From Pseudocitrobacter corydidari (GTDB lineage: Bacteria; Pseudomonadota; Gammaproteobacteria; Enterobacterales; Enterobacteriaceae), in assembly GCF_021172065.1 (NCBI RefSeq), contig NZ_CP087880.1:4564583-4628582 (forward strand): DNA of 64,000 nt, read 5' to 3'. Below, piece by piece: positions 1 through 8,643 of the stretch (its first letter is position 1; every line of letters begins with the position of its first letter). The translations under genes and the position numbers were made by a program. The notes beneath the pieces were generated by a model, which saw nothing but the letters and a program-made list of their open reading frames with translations, ran no database searches and was not told the DNA's origin.

Positions 1-2313
1 CCTCTTCACTGACCATTCCGATATCAATGTTACTTTCGGCTTGATGAATCACCGCACCCAGCGGGGGGTAATGACCATCGGGCGTCCGCAAAATGACGCT
101 AATATCACGACCTGTACGCGATGCTACGGTTTTATAGCCGATGGCGCCTTCCGTCCAGGTTTCACGGGTAATGCTTTCATTAACCGTTACGCCATCCGGC
201 AGTTGATTCATATTTACGGCAATAGACGTAGGTTGATAGCTTCCAGCCATGGGAACGACCGCATATCCCAGTCGATTTGTTTCATTGAAGTCACCCTGCA
301 CGGGCACGCCCGGAACACCATCGGTGTCGATCATAATACGGGGTTCATTGCCGAAACTTCGGCGATGCATCGCCAGGCCGTGACGGGTGGCGGTGACCGA
401 ACCGCTCCAGCTTGCGCTCAATGAGCTGTAATCGCTGGCGGCGTAGCTGCCAGCCAGTTGTAAATCACCCAGCGAAGTCAGGTGTTGAAGGTTGCCGCGG
501 AACTGGCTGCCGTTATCCGGTTTGTCTGTTTCTACACCGGCAGAGACGCCCCAGGTATTGCGGGGATTTGACGCATCGCTCCAGCTCAGCATGTTGCTGG
601 TGGTATTGCTATTGCGCATGTCGTAGTTCAGGCGGCGACTGTAGCCAAAAGGAATGGAGAGCGAAACGTACAGTTGGTTATCCGTATCGCTTTCTTCATA
701 GCGCGTGGTGCTCCATGATGTTGATAGCGATAAGCCTTTCCACTCACCGAGATCAAAGTTATATCCCGCCGTAAGCGTGGCGGTTGTCGAGCTATCGCCA
801 TCCCACCATTTCTGACGCAGTGCGCTGACATAAAGGTTAAGGTTGAGCGGGGTGATAGGTTGATTGAATGACACGCTGATGGTCTGTTTTTCATCCTGCG
901 TGTCAGCATCGTTATATTGATGGTCTATAAAGTTGGCATAGCTGTGGAACTCGCGTTCGGAGAAGCGATACGCCGCCAGCGAAATCTGGCTGTCTGTAGC
1001 ATCAAATCGCTTACTGTAGTTCAGGCGGTAGCTGAGTCCTTTTTCCGTATGACCATCATCGAACGTGCTGCTGGCGTGGGTGACGTCGAAAGACAAAGCG
1101 CCCAGCCATAGCATATTTTGCCCGATGCCAACCGCCACCGAACGGTAATCGCTTCCTGCGGCCAGTACGCCGCCATAAAGTGAGGTATTTGACAGCATCC
1201 CCCACGAGGCTTCACCGCTGGCAAACGTATCGTCAATCACGTGGTGGGATATATCCGGGCGTGCCCGACCTGCGGCGAACTTATAGCGCACCTGGCCTTC
1301 ACGGGTGAGAAATGGCGTAGAGGCAGCTGAAACCTGAAAACTGTTAACCCGCCCATCTTCTTCGGTGACTTTGACGTCCAGCGTCCCTTGTACCGATTGG
1401 TTGAGGTCGCTGATGATAAACGGGCCGGGTGCAACTTTTGTCTGGTAGATAACGCGCCCGGCATGACTGACCGTTACCGTGGCGTTAGTCTGGGCGATGC
1501 CGCTTATCTGCGGCGCGTAGCCACGCAGTTCCCAGGGCAGCATGCGATCGTCACTGGCGAGCGCCGCACCATTGTAGGCAAAAGCATCAAAGATACTGGA
1601 GCTGAAATCGGTTTCGCCCAGCGTGAGTTTTGCGCCAAGTGCAGGGAGTGGGCGAAAAAGATAGGTGCGCGAGAGACCACGCGTGGTTTGTGAGCTTTCA
1701 TCGTTACGGTTCTGGCTAATTTGGTAGTCGCTGCGCAGACGCCATGCGCCCATATTCAGCCCCGCCGTACCGTAAGAGTTAATATTTTCACTGTGCTCGC
1801 CGTGATTAGGACGATAAGTGCTGGCAAAAAGATTGTAATCCAGCAGCAAGCCCGCCACCCCATCATCCCAGGAGGAAGGAGGCATCCAGTTGTCTGATTT
1901 CCAGGAGAGCATTGCCTGGGGGATACTGACATCCAGACGCTGATCGGCACGATCCAGTGTAAACTGGATAGCAGAGTGGTTGCTAAAATCGACGCACCCC
2001 TCTTTCAGCGTTAGTGCGTTGCGGATGTTTTCCTTAAGACCGAGTTGATCGGCAAGTTCAGCCGGAATACAAACCGCCACCGTTTTTCCATTGGCTTTCC
2101 AGTGAAGCTCCTGCCCGGCAGAAATAAGATTTTTGTTTACCGCCACGGAAACGAAGTAGTTTCCGGGGGCAATCGCTGCCTTTTCTTTAAGCAATGAAAT
2201 ATCTACGCTGTCACGCATAGACTTATCCAAAACATTGAGATTGAATTCAACGGCCTGAGCAGAGACGGTGAATAACAAACCACTGCTTAAAATCAGAAAC
2301 TTGCAAGTATCCA
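1..2313 (-). CDS. Fimbrial outer-membrane usher (PapC/FimD family), C-terminus cut by window edge
   Basis: The minus-strand frame is open from an ATG at 2313 to the left edge, about 771 codons. Ushers are usually 800-870 residues, so roughly the last 50-90 are missing. It begins with a secretion signal (MDTCKFLILSSGLLFTVSAQA) and then an FNLNVLDKS-type start typical of usher N-domains. Next come a middle barrel with WELRGYAPQISGIAQTNATV and VAPGPFIISDL, the conserved usher plug/barrel region, and many Tyr/Ser-rich strands. Ushers form the outer-membrane pore that takes chaperone-subunit complexes and assembles pili. AAGGA lies 5 nt before the ATG. It follows the fimbrial subunit gene by 61 nt in the same direction. 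The order subunit-usher resembles E. coli ygiL-yqiG, so a chaperone gene is expected beyond the left edge. I read no frameshift. Confidence 0.9.
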
Positions 2314-2350
2314 TGGCGTCCTTACCGGGGCTATTGCAATAAGCGAAAGG

Positions 2351-2369
2351 GGCGGCCATAGAGGCCGCC
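2351..2369 (-). promoter_or_regulatory. Intercistronic hairpin between fimbrial subunit and usher genes
   Basis: A perfect 7-bp stem, GGCGGCC/GGCCGCC with a 5-nt loop, lies in the 61-nt gap after the subunit stop and before the usher. No U-tract follows it. In fimbrial operons such hairpins commonly stabilise or partly terminate the abundant subunit message; that role is inferred here. Confidence 0.5.
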
Positions 2370-2374
2370 ATCTA

Positions 2375-2938
2375 TTACTTGTAGGTCAGCGTATAATTTG
2401 CCGTCGCCGTTACGCCTCCCGGCGTGACGCTGTTGGAGCCGATTTTTTCCATCCAGGCTTTAAATGGCAGGATTTGGGTTTGGGACGCTGCGATAAGGTC
2501 GAGAGTTTGTGCTGCGCCCAGAGTGATATTGCTGCTGTTTTTATCCAGAATACGCACACCGACGTTGGTCGCGCCGCTGGCGTAGGTATTGGTTAACAGG
2601 CTGCTGTCTGAAGGATCAACGCTGCCGCTGCTGAAGGTAACGTCAACTTTGGTCACTTTCTGCGCGTTTCCGTTGTCGGAATTTGGTAAGTCGCAGTTAA
2701 TCAGATGCAGGCTTGAGTCTACTGCATCAGAGTGATTGTTCGCATTGATATAGGTAGCCGGAACTTCCCCCAGATTGACCTGTTTATCAACATCGTCAGC
2801 CTGAATAGAGCACGGCGCGCTGATGACCAGACCCGTAAACGTAATTTTGCCGCCACCGCCGTCGACATCCGCCAGCGCATATCCAGAAGTGAGAGCGGTT
2901 AATGCCAACGCCAGCAATGTTTTCTTTCCTGAAATCAT
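2375..2938 (-). CDS. Fimbrial major subunit, YgiL-like
   Basis: This is a 187-residue pilin. A signal peptide (MISGKKTLLALALTALTSGYALA) precedes a mature start rich in glycine, then KITFTGLVISAPCSI with the first conserved cysteine (about residue 43). The second cysteine is in LINCDL (about residue 81), giving the pilin disulfide. The C-terminus ends in the ANYTLTYK beta-strand with the penultimate tyrosine recognised by chaperone and usher. The subunit is secreted, bound by a periplasmic chaperone and polymerised at the surface. AAGGA lies just before the start. It is first in an operon with the usher. The text resembles E. coli YgiL, which also directly precedes its usher gene, but I cannot confirm orthology. 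Confidence 0.88.
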   Translation of the reverse strand: MISGKKTLLALALTALTSGYALADVDGGGGKITFTGLVISAPCSIQADDVDKQVNLGEVPATYINANNHSDAVDSSLHLINCDLPNSDNGNAQKVTKVDVTFSSGSVDPSDSSLLTNTYASGATNVGVRILDKNSSNITLGAAQTLDLIAASQTQILPFKAWMEKIGSNSVTPGGVTATANYTLTYK

Positions 2939-3072
2939 AGAATATCCTTTTAATATAAAGAGATAGGTTTAAATTTAATATTCTTTGACTCAATTATATC
3001 GTAAGGAGTATTAATGTAGAATTAGGAAGGCTTAAAAGTGAAATTCATAAAACTTAAAATATTGTCTTTAAT

Positions 3073-3094
3073 AATATTATCTAATGATAATATT
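3073..3094. repeat. Perfect 9-4-9 inverted repeat in fimbrial upstream region
   Basis: AATATTATC, a 4-nt spacer TAAT, then GATAATATT form perfect arms about 135 bp upstream of the fimbrial start. It could be an operator for an unidentified regulator, or a chance palindrome in AT-rich DNA. Confidence 0.45.
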
Positions 3095-3221
3095 TGTGTT
3101 GTGATTGGTTTTGTTAAATAGCTCAATTTTTTGTATGGTTATTATTATGAAATCTTCTGGGCTTACAAGTGGGTTACTGAATTTTCGGATTAAATTGTGT
3201 GACACAATGTAGCCGGCTTAA

Positions 3222-3253
3222 TTACGCCGTGCTGTAATCCTGGCACGGCGTAA
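3222..3253 (-). terminator. Hairpin after zupT
   Basis: Arms TTACGCCGTGC and GCACGGCGTAA (11 bp, perfect) enclose a 10-nt loop just beyond the zupT stop. The minus-strand 3' flank is AATTAAGC, not a clean U-tract, so it is a weak or Rho-assisted terminator. Confidence 0.5.
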
Positions 3254-3258
3254 AAATA

Positions 3259-4032
3259 TTATCCGAGTCCAATCGATTGTAAAAGGACCAGGCTAAGCCC
3301 CATCACAGACATGCCACACAATACGCCGTAGCTTGGGTTGTTGTTGGGGTCTATCTCTTTCGCCAACGGCATCAGCTCATCCACTGACAGCGCGACCATA
3401 ATTCCGGCCACCGCCGCCATAATGGCCGCCATCACTACCGGTGACACCAGGCTACCGAGTATGAGCCATGCCAGCACGCCGCCGAGGATTTCCGCCATCC
3501 CGGAAATTCCTGCCCAGAATACCGCTTTTCGCTTTGAGCCAGTAGCGGCATAAATGGGCCCGGAAACGGCGAGGCCTTCCGGAATATTGTGTAGCGCGAC
3601 GGCAAAGGCGATGCCGAAGCCGAGTTCCAGGTTATTGCTGGCCGTAACAAACGTCGCAATACCTTCCGGGAAGTTATGCAGGCTGATGCCCAGCGTCAAT
3701 AGAACCGCCGTTCGCCGGATGTTGGGCGGCAGGGGTTTTACATCCGCAGGCGCTAAATCCTGCGGGTGGGCGTGCGGCAATAGGCGATCGAGCGCGAAAT
3801 AGCCGAGCAGGCCGACGACAAACATACCGTAGCCCAATACGGGCGACATGCCTTCGGTATGCAGGGCGGCAGGCAGCATTTCCATCAGGGAAATCAGCAG
3901 CATAATGCCCGCCGCAAAGCCCAGCGAAAACGCCAGCACGCGGTTAGATGGCTTTTGCCCGATAACGCCAAGGATCGCGCCAATAAACGTGGCCGCACCC
4001 GCTAATAAGGTCAGAATTAAGGGTACCGACAT
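3259..4032 (-). CDS. zupT: Divalent metal (zinc) transporter ZupT, ZIP family
   Basis: At 257 residues this matches the E. coli ZupT length. ZIP proteins move Zn(II), and in E. coli also Fe(II), Co(II) and Mn(II), into the cytoplasm. About eight membrane segments are visible. The two ZIP metal-site motifs HNFPEG (TM IV) and HNIPEG (TM V) are intact, and the cytoplasmic loop carries HAHPQD. The start has TAAGGAG 8 nt upstream. A Fur-type palindrome sits immediately upstream of the ribosome-binding site. It is divergent from ygiD, as in E. coli; the E. coli neighbour ribB is not seen because the fimbrial operon follows instead. Confidence 0.96.
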   Translation of the reverse strand: MSVPLILTLLAGAATFIGAILGVIGQKPSNRVLAFSLGFAAGIMLLISLMEMLPAALHTEGMSPVLGYGMFVVGLLGYFALDRLLPHAHPQDLAPADVKPLPPNIRRTAVLLTLGISLHNFPEGIATFVTASNNLELGFGIAFAVALHNIPEGLAVSGPIYAATGSKRKAVFWAGISGMAEILGGVLAWLILGSLVSPVVMAAIMAAVAGIMVALSVDELMPLAKEIDPNNNPSYGVLCGMSVMGLSLVLLQSIGLG

Positions 4033-4044
4033 CGCTTACTCCTT

Positions 4045-4061
4045 ATGATAATGATTATCAT
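4045..4061. promoter_or_regulatory. Fur-type palindrome upstream of zupT
   Basis: ATGATAAT-G-ATTATCAT is a perfect 17-bp palindrome that contains GATAATGATTATCAT, close to the Fur consensus GATAATGATAATCATTATC. It ends 13 nt before the zupT start, where bound repressor could block transcription or overlap the -10 region. It suggests iron control of ZupT; Zur is less likely from sequence. Confidence 0.7.
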
Positions 4062-4223
4062 TTATACTAAAAGTTGTCGTCCATTACGAGAGGCTTATTG
4101 CGTCTTTACTCCAGCTTACATTCAAATTTTCTGAAGATCATCATCACGCTTATCTGAGTTTCACCCTGTCTAAAACAGGTTAATGTAGTGTTATTACATC
4201 GTACTCTTTATGAGGATAACACC

Positions 4224-5012
4224 ATGTCTCGTACCCGAATGCCAGCGTTGTTTTTAGGTCACGGTAGCCCGATGAACGTGCTGGAAGACAACATCTATAC
4301 CCGCACCTGGCAGCATCTGGGCGAGACGCTGCCGCGTCCAAAAGCGATTGTGGTGATTTCCGCCCACTGGTTCACCCGTGGAACCGGCGTGACGGCCATG
4401 GAAACGCCGAAGACGATTCATGATTTTGGCGGCTTCCCTCAGGCGCTGTATGACATTCACTATCCGGCACCGGGCTCTCCGGCACTGGCGCAGAAGCTGG
4501 TTGAATTGCTGTCACCGGTGCCTGTAACACTGGACAATGAAGCCTGGGGTTTTGACCACGGCTCCTGGGGCGTGCTGATTAAGATGTACCCGAACGCGGA
4601 TATTCCGATGGTGCAGTTAAGCATTGATAGCACTAAACCGGCGGCGTGGCACATGGAGATGGGGCGTAAGCTCGCCAGCCTGCGCGATGAAGGGATTATG
4701 CTGGTGGCCAGCGGCAACGTGGTGCATAACCTGCGGACCGCGAAATGGCACGGTGATGGCACGCCGTATCCTTGGGCATCGTCCTTTAATGAGTATGTGA
4801 AAGAGAATCTGAGCTGGAAAGGGCCAACGGAACAGCATCCACTGGTGAACTATCTGGATCATGAAGGCGGCGCATTGTCGAACCCGACGGCGGATCACTT
4901 CCTGCCGCTGCTGTATGTGCTGGGCGCGTGGGATGGCGAAGAACCTATCACGATCCCGGTGGATGGCCTGGAGATGGGCAGCTTAAGCATGTTGTCTGTT
5001 CAAATCGGGTAG
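4224..5012 (+). CDS. ygiD: 4,5-DOPA-extradiol-type dioxygenase YgiD
   Basis: A 262-residue member of the LigB/DODA class III extradiol dioxygenases, which use non-haem metal to open catechol rings. E. coli YgiD can act on L-DOPA in vitro; its natural substrate is unclear. Visible metal/active-site elements are LFLGHGSPMN near the N-terminus, VISAHWFTRG (about residue 50), GFDHGSWG (about residue 113) and SGNVVHNL (about residue 165). The longest open frame begins at 4188, but GAGGATAACACC ATG supports the start at 4224, which also gives the E. coli length. It is divergent from zupT. Confidence 0.93.
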   Translation: MSRTRMPALFLGHGSPMNVLEDNIYTRTWQHLGETLPRPKAIVVISAHWFTRGTGVTAMETPKTIHDFGGFPQALYDIHYPAPGSPALAQKLVELLSPVPVTLDNEAWGFDHGSWGVLIKMYPNADIPMVQLSIDSTKPAAWHMEMGRKLASLRDEGIMLVASGNVVHNLRTAKWHGDGTPYPWASSFNEYVKENLSWKGPTEQHPLVNYLDHEGGALSNPTADHFLPLLYVLGAWDGEEPITIPVDGLEMGSLSMLSVQIG

Positions 5013-5016
5013 TTTT

Positions 5017-5113
5017 TGCCGGATGGCGCTGCGCTTACCCGGCCTACGAATAGCCCGCTCTGTCAATGTGTTACGGACTGTCGGTAGGCCTGATAAGCGC
5101 AGCGCCATCAGGC
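5017..5113. repeat. REP/BIME element
   Basis: Two inverted REP units, TGCCGGATGGCGCTGCGCTT and its counterpart GATAAGCGCAGCGCCATCAG, flank a short linker between the convergent ygiD and dsbI ends. This is the standard enterobacterial REP consensus; such elements often act as 3' mRNA stabilisers and gyrase/IHF sites. Confidence 0.85.
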
Positions 5114-5118
5114 TTGTT

Positions 5119-5793
5119 TCATCCTCTGACCAGCTTTATACCCCAGGCTGCGCTCATAATCAGCAGCAGCACCAGGCAAGTTCCGAAAGCCAGCATGCAC
5201 GCCTGCGCCATATTCATAAAATGCCATGGCGGCAGGAGATACCAGCCTTCTGAGCTTTGGTACAAATTAACAAACCATTGTTGAGTGCTACTAAGCGTGA
5301 CGCCATCAGGCACGATGGGCGCGTCATAGCCGCAGTCGCCGGTCGGTTTGAACCATTCCGGCGCCCACTGCGCCAGCGGCAGATTAAAGGGAAAAGTTGG
5401 GTCAGTTGAACAGCCCTGTACGCCAAACAGCGCGTCGGGGTCCGGGTTATGCACCGCATAATGGATACCGTTCAGCTTGATCGAAAACTTAATCCCCATA
5501 ATGCTGCCGTAGAACGCCATTACGCAGCCAATCAGTTTCAGGATAATGTTTTTTGGGTTTATCGCCGCAATCACGCCGCCAAATACCATCACAAACATCG
5601 CGTAGCGAATATAAACACACTGTTCGCACGGGGCCATGTAGAGATAGATCTGGAAGAATGAGTGCGCCAGCACGATAAGCGCGCCCATCGCGATAGCCAT
5701 AAACAGCCACAGAAAGCGCCGTTCCTGCCACCTCACCAGCGTATCGACCGGCGTTCTTCGCAGGTCTCTCAATAATCCCTTAATGAAAGCCAT
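5119..5793 (-). CDS. dsbI: Inner-membrane quinone:thiol oxidoreductase DsbI (DsbB paralogue)
   Basis: A 224-residue membrane protein with the DsbB architecture: four hydrophobic segments and two periplasmic cysteine pairs. The first pair is CEQC (C56/C59) after the first membrane segment. The second is in the large periplasmic loop, VQGCST and GDCGYD, equivalent to the DsbB C104/C130 pair that contacts DsbA. It re-oxidises DsbL and passes electrons to quinones. It is last in the assT-dsbL-dsbI unit, starting 15 nt after the dsbL stop. The same trio is known from uropathogenic E. coli and Salmonella. Confidence 0.92.
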   Translation of the reverse strand: MAFIKGLLRDLRRTPVDTLVRWQERRFLWLFMAIAMGALIVLAHSFFQIYLYMAPCEQCVYIRYAMFVMVFGGVIAAINPKNIILKLIGCVMAFYGSIMGIKFSIKLNGIHYAVHNPDPDALFGVQGCSTDPTFPFNLPLAQWAPEWFKPTGDCGYDAPIVPDGVTLSSTQQWFVNLYQSSEGWYLLPPWHFMNMAQACMLAFGTCLVLLLIMSAAWGIKLVRG

Positions 5794-5808
5794 AAGCGTT
5801 TCCCTGTA

Positions 5809-6477
5809 TTATTTGCTCGCCAGTTCGCGAATCAGGTCTGCCATAGCGTCGATGGATTTAATATTCTTGGTGTAGATCAGATATTTACCATTAACGACAT
5901 AGGCCGGAACGCCCTGGATTTTGGCCACATCGTAGGCTGCTTTCCATTTTTCCAGCGTTTCCTGAACGGCAGGCTCTTTCAGCGCGGCTTCAAAATCAGC
6001 CTGGCTCATACCTGCGGCATCCAGGCCGGTTTTGATAAAGGCGGCTGGGTCTTTACCGTCAGACCAGCGCTCTTTTTTGTCGTGATACGCCGCGTAGTAG
6101 GCGAACTTCGCTTTTTTGAACTGCGAGTTGGCATCAAACAGTGAAATGCCTGCGGCTTTATCTTTGGCAATTAACACTGCAAAGACTTCGCTGGCCTGCT
6201 TGCCATATTCGCCTTTGGTTTCCAGATGGAACGGGGTGAAGGCCACCAGATCTTTCACTTTTTCCGACACCGGGCCGGTCACGGCTTTGTCGTACTTGTA
6301 GCAGAACGGGCAGGCGTAGCTGAAGACTTTAATCAGCGTTTTATCGGCGTTGGGAATCGGTTTCTCCAGCACCATGTAGTCTGTGCCTTCAGTGAAAGCC
6401 GATGCGGCAAAAGATGTCGCCAGCGCGGCAGTGAGTACCACGCCGGTAAATAATGATTTAATCCATTTCGTAGACAT
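5809..6477 (-). CDS. dsbL: Periplasmic thiol:disulfide oxidoreductase DsbL (DsbA paralogue)
   Basis: A signal peptide (SLFTGVVLTAALATSFAASA) precedes a thioredoxin-fold protein of the DsbA type. The active site is CPFC (C56 and C59), the same dipeptide as characterised DsbL and different from CPHC of DsbA. The cis-proline loop is IQGVPAYVV. DsbL is a strongly oxidising enzyme dedicated to AssT folding. The longest frame starts at 6483, but AAGGA abuts that ATG and lies 6 nt before the ATG at 6477, so I chose 6477 (222 residues). It sits between assT and dsbI. Confidence 0.92.
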   Translation of the reverse strand: MSTKWIKSLFTGVVLTAALATSFAASAFTEGTDYMVLEKPIPNADKTLIKVFSYACPFCYKYDKAVTGPVSEKVKDLVAFTPFHLETKGEYGKQASEVFAVLIAKDKAAGISLFDANSQFKKAKFAYYAAYHDKKERWSDGKDPAAFIKTGLDAAGMSQADFEAALKEPAVQETLEKWKAAYDVAKIQGVPAYVVNGKYLIYTKNIKSIDAMADLIRELASK

Positions 6478-6489
6478 AGCCATTCCTTC

Positions 6490-8286
6490 TTATTTAAACA
6501 TCTGCTGCGGATGAACCAGCATTGCACGGTAGTGGGTCTGATTCGGTTTATCCGACAGAACGTCGATTTCGACTTTCACTTCTTTGGTTTTGTAGTCAAT
6601 TTCATTGAGCTTACCAATGGTCGGTTGACCAACATCGAATAAATGAATGGAGCCGCTGAAGCCAAACATCGTGTTGCGGTCTTTTTCATATTCGATGACA
6701 GACGTAATCGGGCTGTAGAAGTCGTAGCCGCGATCTTTACCGTATTCCCAAACCTGCTGGACGGTGCCTTTTTTCTCGTCGATTTTATATTCCACGAAAC
6801 GGGAATATTTCATCGTTGGCAGGGCGGGTTGTTCGAGATGACGACCATCGCCGTTATCAAAGACGGTGAGTGTGCCTTTGCTGGAGAGCCACGCGGTATG
6901 TTGGGTGTAGGTGAAGTCGAAATCACTGTTCTGGCAGTTGCCGTTTTCATCACAGCTAATCGGTTTGCCTTTATCATCAACCGGTTTCAGCAGTTTGCTT
7001 GCCAGCTGTTTATTCCAGCCTTTGGACGGCGCAAGGATCCATTTCACCTGCTTATCACGGCCAATTTTAAACACGCCCTGGTGGCGTGAAGAAATAATAA
7101 TGGAGTCGTCTTTGGCGTCATAAGCAATTGAGTTAACGTGCGCCCAGTTGCGTCCCGGCCCTACGCCCAGCGCATCGCCAAACGGTGTATCGGGTTCGAG
7201 CTTCGCCTGCTGGCCTGCGTGCGCAAGGTCGACGTTCACACAAACGGCACCAGCGTCGAGCGCGCCCAGTAGCGAGTCACGCATCGGATCGAGGATTTTG
7301 TTCAGGTCCCAGACATCGACCACGCGGCCTGATTTATCCACTTCCAGAATATGGTCGCGGATGGTGTTGACGTGTACGCCGTCATCGCGGCGATAGCTGT
7401 GTTTACCGACACGCAGCAGCACGGTGCCTTTCGACGTTTCGATGGATTCATGGGTGGCATCGACGAACCCACGCGGCAGTTTGTGATCTTCCAGCACCTG
7501 GCCCATCATATCGAATTCATACCAGTGCTGGCCCTGCACGGCCGTGTAGGTTCCACGTGGCGTTTCGCGAATACCCATCAGGTAGCCGCGCTTGTTGATG
7601 TTGCGGTCATGCCCATCGTAGAAGGTTTCCTGATCCAGCCACCAGCGATATTCACCTTCGGTATCCACCACAAAGGTAAATGGCGCAATATCAAAAGCCA
7701 GCGCGCCAGTTGCCGGGCCCGCGTCGAGAATACCGGCGTCTTTTGATTTTTCGCCATGCCAGTGCAGGTCGGAGCCCTGGGCGGTAAAGGTGTGGGTGTT
7801 CACCATGTAGAGGCGATCTTCAAAGCCTTTGGCGACTTTAACGACTTTCGGTTGTTGCAGGTCAGAGATAGAGCGGTTATCCATATAGTGGTTAACGATA
7901 GCGGAAGTCTGCACCACGTAGTCGTCTTTCATCGGCTTGCCATTTTCTTTCCATTCCACGGTGACTTTGTTGGCAAACTTCTGATACAGCCCAAAAATAG
8001 GAATACCGTCGTAGTTCTTCAGCGACTCCTCGCCTACGCTATAGCTGATAGGCACGCCTTTCTCGCCTTTACCATGAACGGTGACTTTCACATCGGATAT
8101 GGTGTGACTATCGAGTTCAACCAACGCGGTTAAAGGCGCGTGTCCGTAGGGATCAACCACCACGGCACCCAGATGACCCGCCGGTGGCGCCGGCTGAAAA
8201 CCTGCGGCCAGCGCGCTGGCGGTAGATAAACCAAAGGTAAGCGCAACGGCGCCCGCGAGGAACGTTTTTCGATATTGATTAAACAT
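6490..8286 (-). CDS. assT: Periplasmic arylsulfate sulfotransferase AssT
   Basis: A 598-residue protein with a signal peptide of about 27 residues. AssT transfers sulfate between phenolic donors and acceptors without PAPS, using a six-bladed propeller and a sulfohistidine intermediate. Using mature E. coli numbering I can place H356 (NWAHVNS), R374 (SSRHQG), H436 (YTQHTAW), the catalytic residues, and the single structural disulfide C418/C424 (CDENGNC). All are present, so the enzyme should be active. DsbL/DsbI encoded just downstream make that disulfide. AAGGA lies about 10 nt before the start. Substrates are presumably gut or plant phenolics such as phenyl sulfates (inference). Confidence 0.95.
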   Translation of the reverse strand: MFNQYRKTFLAGAVALTFGLSTASALAAGFQPAPPAGHLGAVVVDPYGHAPLTALVELDSHTISDVKVTVHGKGEKGVPISYSVGEESLKNYDGIPIFGLYQKFANKVTVEWKENGKPMKDDYVVQTSAIVNHYMDNRSISDLQQPKVVKVAKGFEDRLYMVNTHTFTAQGSDLHWHGEKSKDAGILDAGPATGALAFDIAPFTFVVDTEGEYRWWLDQETFYDGHDRNINKRGYLMGIRETPRGTYTAVQGQHWYEFDMMGQVLEDHKLPRGFVDATHESIETSKGTVLLRVGKHSYRRDDGVHVNTIRDHILEVDKSGRVVDVWDLNKILDPMRDSLLGALDAGAVCVNVDLAHAGQQAKLEPDTPFGDALGVGPGRNWAHVNSIAYDAKDDSIIISSRHQGVFKIGRDKQVKWILAPSKGWNKQLASKLLKPVDDKGKPISCDENGNCQNSDFDFTYTQHTAWLSSKGTLTVFDNGDGRHLEQPALPTMKYSRFVEYKIDEKKGTVQQVWEYGKDRGYDFYSPITSVIEYEKDRNTMFGFSGSIHLFDVGQPTIGKLNEIDYKTKEVKVEIDVLSDKPNQTHYRAMLVHPQQMFK

Positions 8287-8428
8287 AACGATATTTCCTT
8301 ATATATTCCCGTGGGTTATTTATGAGAAAACAAACATCGTTCTTTCTGAATGAGGTTTAAATCTATCTTTTATTTTTAAATATATTTTTGGTAAATGCAT
8401 GGAGCGAATTTAATGATTGAGATAGTAG

Positions 8429-8452
8429 GGTTGTGATATATCAACCACAACC
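8429..8452. promoter_or_regulatory. Inverted repeat with FNR-like core upstream of assT
   Basis: GGTTGTG and CACAACC form 7-bp arms. Within it, TTGTG-ATAT-ATCAA (8431-8444) matches the FNR consensus TTGAT-N4-ATCAA in 8 of 10 positions. It lies about 145 bp upstream of assT. Oxygen control is a hypothesis only. Confidence 0.35.
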
Positions 8453-8520
8453 GCTATTGTTATAGAGTGTGATCCTGGTTGCATTGTTTTAAATAGCAGA
8501 ATGTATATCTTTCATCATGG

Positions 8521-8557
8521 TATTCTGTTATTTATTTCTATGATAAATAACAGAATA
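8521..8557. repeat. Perfect 15-bp inverted repeat
   Basis: Arms TATTCTGTTATTTAT and ATAAATAACAGAATA are perfectly complementary around a 7-nt loop. The stem is AT-rich with no U-tract, unlike a terminator, and lies between the divergent assT and the small gene at 8644. An operator or mobile-element remnant is possible. Confidence 0.6.
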
Positions 8558-8643
8558 ACCTTAATGAAAAAACAAATGAAAATATGTTTATGTGAAATAA
8601 AAATATTGAATGTGAATTAAATTTAACTTTTAAGGATGAAAGA

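Larger units (their letters stand above)
2939..3258. other. AT-rich intergenic region upstream of the fimbrial operon
   Basis: No gene is visible in these 320 bases between the fimbrial subunit start and the zupT stop. The region is strikingly AT-rich compared with its neighbours, as expected for an H-NS-silenced fimbrial promoter (inference). It contains a 9-4-9 palindrome at 3073-3094, a 7-1-7 palindrome ATTGTGT-G-ACACAAT at 3194-3208 and the hairpin at 3222-3253. Confidence 0.6.
8287..8643. other. AT-rich intergenic region upstream of assT
   Basis: These 357 bases hold no convincing gene. They are AT-rich relative to the flanks and include an inverted repeat at 8429-8452 with an FNR-like core and a perfect 15-7-15 inverted repeat at 8521-8557. 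The promoter of assT must lie here; the small gene at 8644 is divergent from assT. Confidence 0.6.

Noticed and set aside
41..1693. Several plus-strand frames opposite the fimbrial usher
   Set aside because: The minus-strand frame is a continuous usher. The plus-strand peptides carry no ribosome-binding site or family features.
3000..3200. Invertible fim-type promoter switch
   Set aside because: A phase switch needs two separated copies of an inverted repeat and a recombinase gene. Only a compact 9-4-9 palindrome is present and no recombinase is in the window.
3194..3208. ATTGTGTGACACAAT as a CRP site
   Set aside because: The 7-1-7 palindrome lacks the TGTGA-N6-TCACA spacing, so it was noted only as a palindrome.
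8564..8617. 17-codon frame starting ATGAAAAAACAAATG as a leader peptide
   Set aside because: No ribosome-binding site and a very AT-rich, repetitive text; no attenuator hairpin follows.
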